A DNA stretch of 64,000 nt, taken from contig ML769671.1 of the NCBI GenBank assembly GCA_009733575.1, positions 22,928 through 86,927 of the forward strand, read 5' to 3'. Shown in pieces: positions 1-11,673 of this stretch. This stretch comes from Gymnopus androsaceus JB14 (taxonomy: Eukaryota; Basidiomycota; Agaricomycetes; Agaricales; Omphalotaceae). The position numbers and the translations under genes are program-made. Each line of letters begins with the position of its first letter. Position 1 is the stretch's first letter. A model generated the notes under the pieces. The model had not been told where the DNA came from and did no database searches. It worked only from the letters and a program-made list of their open reading frames with translations.

Positions 1-128
1 AAATAGTATAATTCTATTGCCTCTGCAGACGAAACACCAGTTTGGCTTTAAAGGCTTATGTCGGGCTTAAACATTTGTTTACGCAAGGCTAATAGTCAAG
101 GTGAGTTTAGTCCCAGTTTTGCATCTGG

Positions 129-362
129 CCTGAGGCTGCTTCTACCTAATGGGATTATGGGTCCGCCCACCCAAGGTCGAAAGTGAAGCAGCTGCTCAGC
201 AGTTGCTTGTGTCTAGCCTGAGGCTGCTTCTACCTAATGGGAACACAGGTCCGCTTGCCTAAGGTCGAAAGTGAAGCAGCCGCTCAGCAGTCACTCATAC
301 CGTGCTTCCACCTAATGGGATTATAGATCCGCCTACCCAAGGTCCAAGCGAAGCAACCACTC
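129..362. repeat. Degenerate tandem repeat, three units of about 85 bp
   Basis: Three imperfect copies begin near 129, 217 and 301. Each contains a ctgcttctacctaatggg core, a gtccgcc-cacccaagg segment and a gtgaagcagc segment. The third copy is shorter and more diverged. There is no open frame through the array. It may be a remnant of a local satellite or a transposon end; nothing in the window matches it again. Confidence 0.75.
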
Positions 363-1686
363 TACTATATATGCAAGTGGGCCCGCTTGTCCAATTACTT
401 ACTATAACGCAGTGATCCAATCCCACGTTGATCAGGTGTAAATTTTACTTTAGTTTCTTCTTTTCATTCCATTCTTTCTGCTCATTCGCTTTCGCTGTTG
501 CCCTCCCCTCATTCCTTACCATCCATTCGTATCCCACCCTATTTTATTTTATTCTAGTCTCAATTCGACTATACTTCCCCGAAATCCTTTAATCGTACAA
601 TACATCACCAATTCCTTCAAGCAACTCCTGGTTTCAAACTATCACTTATCATTTATGTACATATTCAAGCGTCAAAAACAACCTTTGGAAGGGTTGGGCC
701 GAGGTGGGGGGACGTGAGGGCCTACCAAGGTTTTTTGCTTCAGGATCAGCACTGCACCTCGGTTTTGGTTTCTTCCGATTCTCCCGTGCTTTTACTCGCT
801 TATACCTTTTCATGCTCCCAATGCAAAAAACGGCCTTTGTGGTCGGTTACTGGCTAAACACCTCTCAGGATGGTTCGAACTAAGACGATTGGGGACCTTT
901 CAGAGGGTCCTCCATTAAAGTTGTCCTGTTCCTTACAGTGATGAAGAGACGTCTTAGTATCGGCGTTGATGCAGACGCTCCGCTATTGTGTATCTGTGCA
1001 GTGATTACCAGCGTATTCATTCGCTCTCAGTCGACGTCTTTTCATGGGCTGCTACAGTCTTCCACGTACGTACGCAGAACTTGAAGAATGATGGTAGATA
1101 ACAAGTTCGCTGACTCGAAGAATAGTTGATATCGGTAGTTTTTCTCTTCTGAGCACTTGAATTGTTACAAACTTACCAAGTTTTTCTATTCCTTTGACAC
1201 TTCAATGGCTCAGGCACATTTGCGGTGGTAGTCGACGATGTTCCTGGTCGAACTACATCCTTCTTTCGAAAGGCAGCGGTATAATGTTGCCGAGTGCTGC
1301 TGTTCTGGAATGGGCTCGTACCCTTCTTGCATCGTCTCACGGTAGATAGGCAAAATGAAACAGACAGGAGCATTTGTTGAGATTGAGGATGCATGTCTGA
1401 TTAAAAGCAGCAAGGCCGACGTCAATTCAGGTTGTTAACGGGGATCAACGGATATGTCTTCGACTGCAAGAATTTTCCTGGGGTGGAGTGAGGAATCAGC
1501 CCTTTGGTGGTGAGCTCTACCCGCGAGGAAGGCAAACACGGACTATAGGAGCTAAGACTCAAATTAAGCGCCCAAACGCGCCGCGATCGCGCTTCTGACT
1601 TCACCGGACACCACGTGCTCCGATCGCCGCTCAGCGCTTATTATCTGTTACTCCTCCTGAGGCTCTTGTCTCGTACATGAGTACAA
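363..1686. other. Region without a supported gene
   Basis: T/C-rich tracts and several short frames are present. Frames on the minus strand between about 1173 and 1604 could be exons of a small gene, but I could not join them with convincing splice sites, and they resemble no family I know. The end of the stretch is the upstream region of the Atg22 gene. Confidence 0.5.
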
Positions 1687-3734
1687 ATGATCTCTCAGTT
1701 TAGACAAAAGTATTACGGCTGGTTGAGCTATGCGTTTGCGAGGTGAGCTCCAATCTTCGCTACTTTCATCCTACTAACTTCAGAATCCTTTCAGTGAGGT
1801 ATTCGTAATTGTTTCATTAACGCTGTTCTTGCCTATTTGCTTGGAACAATTCGCAAGGGATAATGGGTTCCTTTTCCCGGAAAAGACAGAGAGATGCTCT
1901 TCAGTGGTGTCAAAGCTAGATGCAGATGAACCTCCTGGACGCTGCGTTGTGAAAATTGGTTGGCTTTGGATTGACAGCGCTAGCTTTAGGTAAGTAGCCT
2001 TAGTAGCTCTCTGGTAGATATGAAGCTCATACCAATCAGTCTCTATGTCTTTTCAGCTTCAGTGCTGCTACAAGCACTGACCGTCATATCTGTTGGAGGA
2101 ATTGCAAACCACCCGCCGCATCGCAAAGTTCTGCTCTTGACATGCGCTTGGGCAGGCGCACTTGCAGCCACCTTTTTCCTACCACTATCATCCAGCTCCC
2201 CTCTCTGGTTCCTCTCTGCCCTATTGGCCATAATCGCCAATGTTGGATTCGGCACTAGTGTGGTTGCAATGAACGCGTATCTGCCATCTTTGGCCAAAGA
2301 ATCACCCGAAGTTGTCGAAGCCTATGCAGAATTCAGAAATGCTCAAGACGACGACGCTCACCATACGTATGAAGATGAACTTGAAGTAGTCGATGATAAT
2401 AATGTTGACGTTGCGGAACCACTGGTTCATAATCGCAATCGAGAAGTAACCGATAATCTCAAATCTCGCTATGAAACAGCCTTCTCTAGAGCAACCTCAC
2501 GAATCTCTTCCTTTGGGATTGCTCTAGGATACGGCGCCGGAATCTTCCTCTTATTCGTTGCTCTCATCCCAGTTACAATGATGAAAGGGACGACGTTTTC
2601 TCTTCGTCTTGCAATTAGTCTCAGTGGAATTTGGTGGGCTGTGTTTTCCATACCAGCTTTGATATGGCTACCTGGTGCACAGAGTTTGCCGGCTGAAGAA
2701 GACGCTGTCTGGACGGACGCGGCTATGGGCAACGCTGTACCAGCTGGTAAATGGAGCTTAAGTAAAGAGATAGGCGCTGCATGGAAGAGACTTGCAGGAA
2801 TGCTTCGTTGGAGTGAAATTAAAAAGTTGCGAAACACTTTCAAATTTCTCGCCGCTTGGTTTTTACTTTCCGATGGTCAGTCCAAATGTCTGTACATTTT
2901 TTCTTTGTTTGTTTTCTCATTATTCCCCGCTACTCAGCTTTCACGATGATCACTTCCACAGCTATTCTTTTTGGGAAGACTTCGCTCAACATGCAGCCAT
3001 CGGCCCTCATTTTGATCGGAATCATCGTCCCTTCGTCGGGCATCTTGGGGTCGTTATTTTGGCCAAGGCTACAGCGATACTATGGTTGGTCGAATCTACG
3101 CGTGCTAGTCATCCTGCTGGTCTTGGCCTCTTTGATACCAGCCTATGGATGTCTAGGATTTATCAGCGTCTTCCACCGAGTTGGGTTTGGCGGACTCACT
3201 ACACAAGGAGAGATGTTCGGGCTTGCTGTCTTTTTCGGTATGCGATAATCATCTTGGCCTCATTTCCGTTCAAGTAAACGTGGTACTGATTTACGGAACG
3301 CGTGGCCTACATAGGGTTCGTGTTGGGCGCGTTCAACGGGTATGCAAGAGCTTTTTACGCGGAACTGTTACCCCCAGGAGAGGAGGCGAGATGGTACGTG
3401 TGAATTCTCTTCATTCTCCATAAAATTAATAGTCATTTGCTTCAGGTACGGCTTGTTTTCAATAACGGACAAGGTATGTATGTACCTAAGGCTTATCAAC
3501 GCCTCGCGCCTCCTCCATACTTACTTATCTACTCTTTCGTTTAATAAGTCAAGTTCCTTCATCGGCCCGCTGCTAGTTGGTTTAATATCAGACTTGACCG
3601 GCAACATACGTTACGCGTTTTTCTTCCTGGTGGTCATGCTATGGGCGGCAATACCGGTGTTGAGAAGTGTTGATGTGGAGAGGGGAAGAACGGATGCGCA
3701 GAAATACAAGTATTCATCCAGCAATGGAACGTAG
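1687..3734 (+). CDS. ATG22: Atg22-type vacuolar amino-acid effluxer, MFS fold
   Basis: Multi-pass membrane protein of the Atg22 family, which exports amino acids released by autophagic breakdown from the vacuole. Seven exons: 1687-1742, 1795-1989, 2040-2875, 2938-3237, 3315-3393, 3446-3473, 3549-3734, all GT-AG and in frame. Family signatures are YGWLSYAF at the N-terminus, an acidic hydrophilic loop after NAYLPSLA, the stretch RISSFGIALGYGAG, and near the C-terminus GYARAFYAELLPPGEEARW followed by GLFSITDK and SSFIGPLLVGLISD. The ATG at 1687 is chosen because the upstream ATG at 1677 stops after a few codons. The gene is complete with no frame breaks. The next gene, a P450, lies about 0.9 kb downstream on the same strand and is unrelated in function. 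Confidence 0.93.
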
Positions 3735-4664
3735 CGCGTGTAAGATTTCCAGTGCGTATTTTATTTTTGACCTTGACAGAGGGAAGGTAGACTGATTGCT
3801 ATTTATCTTGGGTGCAATAACAGAGATCTGGCCATACAATTTTTTCCTCGCAGACTTTCTTCCCGGCACTTTCCCTCATCTCTACCGTCAAGGGTTCCTC
3901 CGCCATCAATGATATGTACACTGAAGTCTACATACTTGAAGTCTACATACTATTCTATTGACCCCCACTCAAACTCCTGCTCAAAGTCTGTCGATCGGCT
4001 TGCAAGGGCAAAGGTGGAGGCAAGGCGCTCTGAGTCGGAGGTTTAAACATCGGAGGCTAGGGTAGAAGGTCGAGTCTGGGCCCGGAAATGGTTCAACGTG
4101 TATACTTCATTTCGTTTAATATTTCAAGTTTGTGGGTCCGGCTCAAATCTCAATGAACTTCTAATCACCACATGTTTTCTTGGCCTTTTTTCCTCGCCGT
4201 CAGAGTATGTAACAAACAAGCAATGAGCTTCAAATAGATAACTGTATTAGATCAGAGCAAGATCTATATTTCTTTCACCCCACGTTCCTCGGAAACTGAC
4301 ATTTATTCTCCAGATTGCTTCAATCTTTCGCAGTTACTCCTCTCACACCGTGTGTAGCTTCTATCATATCTTCTACATTGTGCTAAGGGTCGCGATCCCG
4401 GCGCCCTTGAATCATCCGTTGATTCGGGGGAGTAATGCCCCATTCCGCTATGGTTTTTGAGCAAATCAGGCCGCATGTTGGATGAAGACTTGTTTTTCTT
4501 TCCTTACTGTAAAAACGCATGTCATACTCAATCAGGGATATCTAGCAGCTGGTTCGATTTAAAAGGGCCATCTTTTTGCACGCTATCATATCCTTTCGCT
4601 CGAGGCTTTTTTTTACCCCTTCCTCAGGCTTATTGGACGCGCTTTTCGACTTCGTATTCACCCA
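3735..4664. other. Intergenic region between Atg22 and the P450
   Basis: No supported gene. The sequence holds AT-rich tracts and a direct repeat of gaagtctacatact at about 3920-3950. The last 200 bases are the presumed promoter and 5' leader of the P450. Confidence 0.5.
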
Positions 4665-6994
4665 ATGGCGGATCCTCTTATCGTGCTTGCTCTGATCTCT
4701 TTGGTCGGTTTGTTCATGTACATGAAGCGACCTAAGCACTACGCGCCACTTCCTCCTGGTCCCAAGAAATTACCTCTCATCGGAAATCTCCTTGATATGC
4801 CGACGAGTTTTGAATGGGAAACGTATGATGGATGGTGCAGAGAGCTAGGTGTGCTGCGTCTCGCTATGCTTTCGTTTCGGTGGGCTAACGCATGTAAAGG
4901 ATCGGACATCATTCACCTTGAAGTAGCGGGAACGTCTATCGTCGTTTTGAACTCATCTGAAGTTGCTGAAGAGCTTCTTGACCAACATTCAGCCATCCAC
5001 TCGGATAGGTATGTGCTCGCGTCGCGCGAACAAAGTCGTATCGTATGGACTGATTTGTCCTTAGGCCGCGTTTGGTTATGGTGAACGAGCTAATGGGATG
5101 GAACTATTCCTTTGGTCTTATGGCATACGGTGAGTTTCTGTACTATGTCATCGGCTCTTCCTCAAACAGGCTTATTTACAGGTGAAGAATGGTAGCCACC
5201 TTTCCACTTCTCTACCGATGTTCCGAAGGCTAAGATTCTAACAGGCGAGCCCAACGAAGATTGTTCCAACAGGAATTTCATCCTCAAGCCGCGGAACGCT
5301 TCCAACCTCTCCAAGTACAGGTTACTCATCAATTTCTTAACCGTCTGCTGGAAGAACCCAAAAACTATGCGCATCATATCCGACAGTAAGTATCGTAGTC
5401 GTATACAAGGAATCTCTAGATGAATTCTTTTTCTACAGTTTGGCCGCTTCGACTATCCTCGGAATCGCCTACGGAATCGATGTTCAAGAAGAAAATGACC
5501 CTTATGTCGATGCCGCCGAACGCGCTCTAGTCTCTTTGGGTTTAGGTATAGCTCCAGGTGCCTTCCTTGTCGAGTCCATTCCTGCTCTCAAGTACCTTCC
5601 TGCGTGGCTCCCAGGTAGACGCTCCAATATATATTCAGTTTATCTATTATACTTACATCTGCACTACTTAGGTGCTGGGTTTAAACGTAAAGCAAAGGAA
5701 TGGGCTCGGTATTCTACTCTCATGCGTGAGTTACCCTTTATAGCCGCCAAGGAGCAGATAGTGAGTATATCGGTGTTCTATTACTTATCGGAAACTCATG
5801 GCTCTCAGTCACAAGGAGTTGCTCGACCATCTTTCACGTCGTACAGTCTAGAAAAGCTTACTGAAGCTGTGAACGTTGCTGAACAAGAGCGGCTGATACA
5901 ATCGACTGCGGCTACGATGTATACAGGTGAAGCTATTCGTCTATTCTTTCGGGGAATAAAGCACTAACTCAAACTCTAGGCGCGACTGATTCGGTCCGTT
6001 ACTGATTTTAGTGCATTCTTTAGCCTTTCATCGCTTAAATCTTATCTTCAGACGGTTTCAGTGTTACTCACCTTCATTCTCGCAATGCTCGCTAATCCCG
6101 AGGCACAAAAACGGGCCCAGAAAGAAATCGATTCTGTAGTCCAGCCTGGAGAATTTCCTCGATTCTCTGACCAAAACCGACTTCCCTTTGTTACAGCGAT
6201 CGTGAAGGAAACGACAAGATGGAAGAATGTTACACCTCTTGGTGCGTGAAGGTGAATTTAATATTATGGAAAACAAGACTAATGGTGTTGCAGGCATCCC
6301 TCATGCATCAAACTCCGAGGACGTCTACAGAGGCTATAGGATTCCGGCAGGCTCAATAATGGTTCCAAACATCTGGTGAGGCTGTCTTTCTCGTTGTGCT
6401 TGTTACGATAGCTAATTATTATTATTTTACGCAGGGCAATGCTTCATAACGAGGTCAGTTTTGGAATTCTCGAGTCTCTGTATCAGGAATCTGATCAGTC
6501 TCCCCTACATGGGTTCTGATAGAACGATTATCCCGAGCCTCATTCCTTCAAACCTGAACGATTCATTGGTGAAGACGGCAACATCGATCCAGCCGTCAAA
6601 GATCCTCATACAGCACTGTTTGGTTTTGGACGCCGGTGAGCCTGATTCAATCGTGTATGGCAGCCTGAATAATTCTCATTCTAATTATACTTCTCAAAGT
6701 ATTTGCCCCGGCCGCTTCATGGCATATTCATCGATTTGGATCGCAGTGGCATCAATGCTCGCAGTCTTTGATATCACGAAACCAGTAGATGAAAATGGGA
6801 ATGTTATTGAGCCGACCTACGAATACATTCCGTCGATGGCATGGTAAGTGCATCCACTCTACTATTCCCTCGAAGAACGTGCCCTAATAACTTATCAACT
6901 TGAAATTAGTGTCCCTGCTCCCTTTGAATGCGTTCTCAAGCCACGGAGCGCACAAGCGGAGGAAATGATCCGTTCAGCTGCTTCAGAGCATTAG
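4665..6994 (+). CDS. Cytochrome P450 monooxygenase, OrdA/CYP64-like
   Basis: Membrane-anchored haem-thiolate monooxygenase; substrate unknown. Fifteen exons close in frame: 4665-4848, 4900-5008, 5065-5129, 5182-5191, 5245-5385, 5439-5614, 5672-5760, 5809-5926, 5980-5993, 6052-6241, 6294-6375, 6435-6453, 6523-6635, 6700-6843, 6910-6994. Landmarks are an N-terminal hydrophobic anchor, the proline hinge PLPPGPKKLPLIGN, RPRLVMVNELMGW and GEEWRAQRRLFQQEF, the I-helix end GATDSTVSVLLTF, the ExxR motif in KETTRWKNVTP, and the haem loop FGFGRRICPGRF with its cysteine ligand. Exons of 10 and 14 nt are required to keep the frame. The neighbouring SDR on the opposite strand could act with it, but no backbone biosynthetic enzyme is present, so a metabolite cluster is not supported. 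Confidence 0.95.
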
Positions 6995-7106
6995 AGAGCT
7001 GTCTTTGCGTCCTCATCAATTACGACTTTATATTTGCAGTGATAATGTACAGATATTCCGCTACACTTACAGTATAGTTTGTAGGCAGACTCGAACATAC
7101 CGTGCC

Positions 7107-7245
7107 GACATGGCTTTCAAAATCTAATTCACTCAGACAAATACAACGCTTCCTTCAGTTTCTTCCGAAGAGCGCGCTGCCAACCAGACGATACAAGCCT
7201 CCATAAAAAAGTCCTTGTTCAGTTGTCCGAAACAGCTTCGAACAA
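7107..7245 (-). pseudogene. Relic copy of an SDR exon
   Basis: This stretch matches exon 2 of the downstream short-chain dehydrogenase (about 8345-8490) over the blocks ggctttcaaa, agatacaacgcttcctt and gctgccaaccagacg. Intervening bases are diverged and contain indels, so there is no usable frame. It is a partial tandem duplicate in the same orientation as the live gene, about 1.2 kb away. No other exon of the gene is present nearby. Confidence 0.8.
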
Positions 7246-7509
7246 GCTTCGCGAGCCGTGATTCACCTTATGCGTGGCGTATGCCACTGCCGTCACGCTT
7301 TCATTATTGTTGTTGCCTGTAAGCCTTCGGTCGGAATGTTTTCCGCACACTCATTGGGAATACTATCGCTCATTAATTTCTGTCGTTTGCTCACATTTGT
7401 TGAGGGTCAGGAAAAGTGGTCAGAAAGTGTACGTGAACGAAAATAAATACAAAGTAACATAGTTATTTTGGAAGAGGATTCGGACTCGAAGTCGTTTGAC
7501 TACCTGTAC

Positions 7510-8679
7510 TCATACGTACTCCTTCATAACATTCATACAGTAATCCCAAATCTTTTGTTGCTCAGCCTCATCCTTAGTAGCAGGATGCGGCTCTCCAAGT
7601 CGCGCCCAAGGCCGAAGGTACTAAAGCCAAATTTGAGTAACATCAATCGGACTGTCATGGATCGACTTACTCGGCCGTTGTATTGCGCAGCTTCCGGTGC
7701 TGTCGCTGCAAACAGCTGAGAAAGAACACCCTTCGAAATGGGTTTGAGGAAGGTCCAAATCTACGAATGATTAGCGGGAGTTACAATATAAGATATACAG
7801 CCTTGAGATTCACCATAATGGTCCTTATAATGCTAGGAACATGGCGTGCTAGGTTGGTATTGATGTTTCCAGGATCCAGATGTATACAAATGACATTCGA
7901 AGTCTGGTCTTCCTCGAGGACCTTTGCAAGATGATAACCTAACAGCTCTGTGATAAATTTGCTTTGGCAGTACAGTTGCTGCGTCCCAAGACGCGTCCGG
8001 GAAGGCGTGTCCCTGAGATTTTCGTACTTTACTGGAGGATTGCGGAAAAAGTATTGCACGGAGGATGATACCCAGACAATTCGAGTCTCGTTTACAGAGT
8101 TGGAGGTCGACTTAAGGAGAGGGAGGAGCTGTTGGATGAGGACGAAGTGAGCGAGTGCGTTTACACCGAATTGTAAATCAAAGCCCTGTGCAGTGAGTTG
8201 TTCGACTGGCGGAACCATCACCCCAGCGTTGCAAATGAGGATATGAAGAGCAGTGGATTGTCTGCCAGTGCAACGAATATGAGTACTAGATTCCGTCCAT
8301 TGTGAAGGTTGATAAGCCTACCTCTTAAAATTCTCCGCGGATTCCTTCACGGCTTTCAAATCACTCAGGTCAAGCGACAGATACAACGCTTCCTTCCCAG
8401 TCTCCTTCTTCAACTCAGCGATAGCTTCCTCCGCTTTTGACTGAGAACGTGCTGCCAACCAGACGGTACAGCCCTTCAGGAGAAGCTCTTTGCATGTCTC
8501 GTTCCCTAGTCCAATGTTTCCGCCTACAGTGATTACAACAGTGAGTGTAGAGCCGGAAGACAGAGATGTTACTGACCGGTAACTATTGCGACCTTACCAG
8601 TAAGGTCAGGAATTTGGTCAACGCCCCATTTCGACGCAGGGGGAAAAGATTGGGCCAGAAGTGTTCCGATGCTTGCCAT
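7510..8679 (-). CDS. Short-chain dehydrogenase/reductase (SDR), NAD(P)-dependent
   Basis: Soluble Rossmann-fold oxidoreductase of 322 residues. Five exons on the minus strand: 8679-8577, 8523-8322, 8261-7799, 7760-7671, 7620-7510. The dinucleotide-binding motif TGGNIGLG lies near residue 33, NAG occurs in HILICNAGV, the serine region is WVSSSVQY, and the catalytic YxxxK is YCQSK. The C-terminal half matches the fungal group related to retinol dehydrogenases and WW-domain oxidoreductases ([15 protein letters not shown], then [16 protein letters not shown]). It is intact, with the start taken at the ATG that gives a full N-terminus. Substrate is unknown. A decayed exon copy lies downstream at 7107-7245. 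Confidence 0.92.
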
Positions 8680-8880
8680 CGTGACTGAGGGTTATTACTG
8701 CAATGAGAAGGCGTTGCTGAATGTGTTTCCCTTGGTTTTATTGTCATCATGATGTGATTTTCTGTCCAGACCTGGTCCATACATTGAGTCCGAATCACAG
8801 AGATTGTCATGGGAGAATCATACAATTGGTGCCGAGATGCCATAACGCGTCGCCGCTAGACGCGTTTAAAATTAATTGAC

Positions 8881-9190
8881 TACGGCTCGACCAGGCTGGT
8901 ACTTACGCGTCGATCAGTACTTTCTCGTGGATCCAGTTCTACTCCAGTCAAGCTGCTTGTTCAGAAATAAACCGAACTTTATATGGCCGCAGTTACTAAA
9001 GCAATTCGCCTCTTCATAGAAGCTCATGAGGAAAGTATACATTCATTCCTGACACTAGCCATATCTATGAGCTCGTAGGCCCACAAGACCTTGCGCAGTA
9101 TCTGGGGCTCCAGCTTTGACACGTGTAGGAGGTAAAGTTGGACCCACACAACCACTCAAAGCTCAAAGCTCGCTCCGATATATATACCTG
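8881..9190 (+). repeat. Upstream-region repeat, copy 1 (drives the first RGG gene)
   Basis: About 300 bp sharing high identity with 10153-10394 and 10485-10772. Shared blocks include agctcatgaggaaagtatac, gccatatctatgagctcg and acgtgtaggaggtaaagttg. It ends in the TATA-like element before the first RGG-tail gene. Confidence 0.85.
9177..9187 (+). promoter_or_regulatory. TATA-like element of first RGG-tail gene
   Basis: gatatatatac lies about 80 bases upstream of the ATG at 9265, and an equivalent element lies before the paralog at 10847. Confidence 0.55.
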
Positions 9191-9264
9191 GCCAGACCAC
9201 TGTTTTCTCTCGTCAACCACCTGAACTTTGCCACTGGTTTTAATCCCTCATATATTGCATACCA

Positions 9265-9885
9265 ATGTCGTCTGCGACGACCAATCCGATTCAGGAATTC
9301 TTCGACCAGTATCCAGAATTCCCCTACGATCCCACTGGGGAAACAATGTCTCAGTTCAAGGAACTACGTGATTTGAAACGTTGGACATGGACACGCGATG
9401 AGCGAGCCCAAGCCCTCGATGAAGTCCGGAATGCCATCGCCCTGCAGTTCAATGCGTTCTATGGCAGCAATGTAGATGACTTGAACGGATGGCACAATTT
9501 GTGTCGAGCATTACAAGTTCAGGATATTCCTGATACGGTAAATGGCTGCAAAGCTGTAAGTCGAGCTGCATTTTCTCTTGCATGTTAGCTCAGGCTGAAC
9601 AAACCCTTCCAATAGATTGTCAAAGAGATCTATGTTAACATATGCGACCTTGTTGATTATTCCCTCGGGGCACAGGAAAAACCACCAATCCTGCACGAGT
9701 CAGAGTCAGACCTTGCTGAATACAGCCGTGACTCTGATAAGATATACCCGCGCGAGAACGCCTACGCAGGTGGTCTACTCAGGTTTCTGCTGAGACAGAT
9801 CTTTGGGCGATATCAGGGTAACCGGAATAATAATCGAGGAAGAGGTCGAGGAGGCAGACGAGGTCGCGGTGGGCGTCGTCAGTAA
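9265..9885 (+). CDS. Conserved fungal protein with RGG-box tail, paralog 1
   Basis: Two exons, 9265-9555 and 9616-9885, encode 186 residues. The N-terminus has FFDQYPEFPYDPTGE, followed by QFNAFYGSNVDDLNGWHNLC and later IYPRENAYAGGLLRFLLRQI. The tail is Gly/Arg-rich (RGRGRGGRRGRGGRR), the kind of RGG box that binds RNA. The body matches a fungal family of unknown function that I recall from both ascomycetes and basidiomycetes. I infer nucleic-acid binding only from the tail. The gene is nearly duplicated at 10847-11470; the two proteins differ mainly around residues 28-45 and in the linker before the last conserved block. Confidence 0.8.
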
Positions 9886-9964
9886 TATCTCCTATGGAAA
9901 AGCTATCGTGTACCAAAAATACAATTATCCCGATCTTCGACGATGCCAGTACGAAAAATGTTTA

Positions 9965-10152
9965 AAATAATATGTACATGCCTTCGCACGTGGCCTTGGG
10001 GGTTGGGAGTTACTTGCTGCAAAAAAAAAAAAGCATTCATAAATATCCCCAAATCCAATGCACCAAGAGTGTGCTATATCGAATCAGGTATCAGTCTTTG
10101 ACCAGATTTGATCACCATTCGCTTTGACCTTGCTTTGACCAGCTTTGATCAG
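9965..10152 (+). repeat. Downstream flank of RGG gene 1 (paralog of 11560-11990; MITE empty site)
   Basis: The sequence after RGG gene 1 is duplicated after RGG gene 2: gcacgtggccttggg, an A-run, aatccaatgcaccaagagtg, then atcgaatcaggtatcagtc and the tandem tttgacc/tttgatc blocks. At 10089-10090 the TA is uninterrupted, whereas the second copy carries a 227-bp insertion at that TA. Confidence 0.85.
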
Positions 10153-10394
10153 TACCAGTACTTTCTTGTGGATCAGTTCTACTCCATTCAAGCTGCTTGT
10201 TCAGAAATAAACCGAACTTTATATGGCCGCAGTAACTAAAGCAATTTGCCTCTTCATAGAAGCTCATGAGGAAAGTATACATTCATTCCTGACACTAGCC
10301 ATATCTATGAGCTCGCTGGGCCACAAGACCTTGCGCAGTATCTGGGACTCGAGCTTCGGCACGTGTAGGAGGTAAAGTTGGACCCACACAACCA
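10153..10394 (+). repeat. Upstream-region repeat, copy 2 (orphan promoter)
   Basis: Second copy of the RGG-gene upstream region. It stops at gacccacacaacca and is followed by unrelated sequence, so it has no coding region behind it. This indicates a partial or decayed third duplication unit. Confidence 0.8.
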
Positions 10395-10484
10395 TGACAT
10401 ACTGTATGTACTGGTTTATTTGGCGTTGGAGCCAGGATTCTCATGTCTTGATTCGATCGTGTATAGTGTGGTCTGTACAGAAGA

Positions 10485-10772
10485 CTACGGCTAAACCAAG
10501 CTAGTAGTTACGCGTCGGTCACCAGTACTTTCTCGAGGATCAGCTCTATTCAAGTTGCTTATTCAAAAATAAGCCGAGCTTTATACGACCGCAGCCCTTC
10601 ATAGAAGCTCAGGGAGTATACATATTATTACTGCCGCTAGCCATATCTATGAGCTCGTAGGCCCACAAGACCTTCCGCAGTATCTGGGGCTCCAGCTTCG
10701 ACACGTGTAGGAGGTAAAGTTGGACCCACACAACCACTCAAAGCTCGCTCGGATATGTATATATATATACCT
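10485..10772 (+). repeat. Upstream-region repeat, copy 3 (drives the second RGG gene)
   Basis: Third copy, with small internal deletions relative to copy 1 (the ttactaaagcaatt segment is missing). It includes an extended TATA-like alternating run at about 10754-10770 and leads into the gene at 10847. Confidence 0.8.
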
Positions 10773-10846
10773 GACCAGACCACTGTTTTCTCTCGTCAAC
10801 CACACCTGAACTTTGCCAGTTTCAATCCCTCATACATTGCATACCA

Positions 10847-11470
10847 ATGTCGTCTACGACGACTAATCCGATTCAGGAATTCTTCGACCAGTATCCAGAA
10901 TTCCCCTACGATCCCACTGGGGAAACAATGCCTCAATTCTGGAAACTATGTGATCAGAATGGTTGGGAACGCGATACTCCTGAGCGAGATGAACCCCTCG
11001 ATGGAATCCGGAATGCCATCGCCCTACAGTTCAATGCGTTCTATGGCAGCAATGTAGATGACTTGAACGGATGGCACAATTTGTGTCGAGCATTGCGAGT
11101 TCAGGATCTTCCTGATACGGTAAATGGCTGCAAGGCTGTAAGTAGAGCTGTATTTTCTCTTGCATTTTAGCTCAGGCTGAACAAACGCTTCCAATAGATT
11201 GTCAAAAAGATCCATGTTAACATATGCGACCTTGTTGATTATTCCCTCGGGAAACAAGAAGAGCTACCAAAACTGCACGATTCAGAGCCAGAGCTCGCTG
11301 CATACAGTCGCAGCTCTGGGAAGATATACCCGCGCGAGAACGCCTACGCAGGTGGTCTGCTCAGGTTTCTGCTGAGACAGATCACCGGGAAATATATGGG
11401 TAACCGTAATCGGGGAAGAGGTCGAGGAAGAGGTCGAGGAGGCAGACAAGGTCGCGGTGGGCGTGGTTAG
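10847..11470 (+). CDS. Conserved fungal protein with RGG-box tail, paralog 2
   Basis: Two exons, 10847-11137 and 11198-11470, encode 187 residues. The architecture and intron position match the gene at 9265. The variable segment reads FWKLCDQNGWERDTPERDE, which is closer to what I recall of the family consensus than paralog 1. The tail carries one extra RGRG unit. Both copies have intact frames and conserved splice sites, so both are probably expressed. Function is unknown; the RGG tail suggests RNA contact. Confidence 0.8.
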
Positions 11471-11673
11471 CAACAAAATATCTCCTATGGAAAAGCTATC
11501 GTGTAGCAAAAATACATCTTGATCTTCGATGATGCCAGTACAAAAAATGTTTGTACCTGCGCACGTGGCCTTGGGAGTTGGGAGTTACTCGCTGGAAAAA
11601 AAAAGCATTTGCAAATATTCCCAACTCCAATGCACCAAGAGTGTGCTGTGCGTTTGGTATATCGAATCAGGTA

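Noticed and set aside
860..900. tRNA-like ggttcgaac near 875
   Set aside because: No acceptor stem or D/anticodon arms can be folded around it; the same holds for the ggttcga occurrences near 15643 and 57763.
4665..8679. P450 plus SDR as a secondary-metabolite cluster
   Set aside because: No polyketide synthase, NRPS, terpene synthase or dedicated regulator lies nearby; the neighbours are Atg22 and orphan genes.
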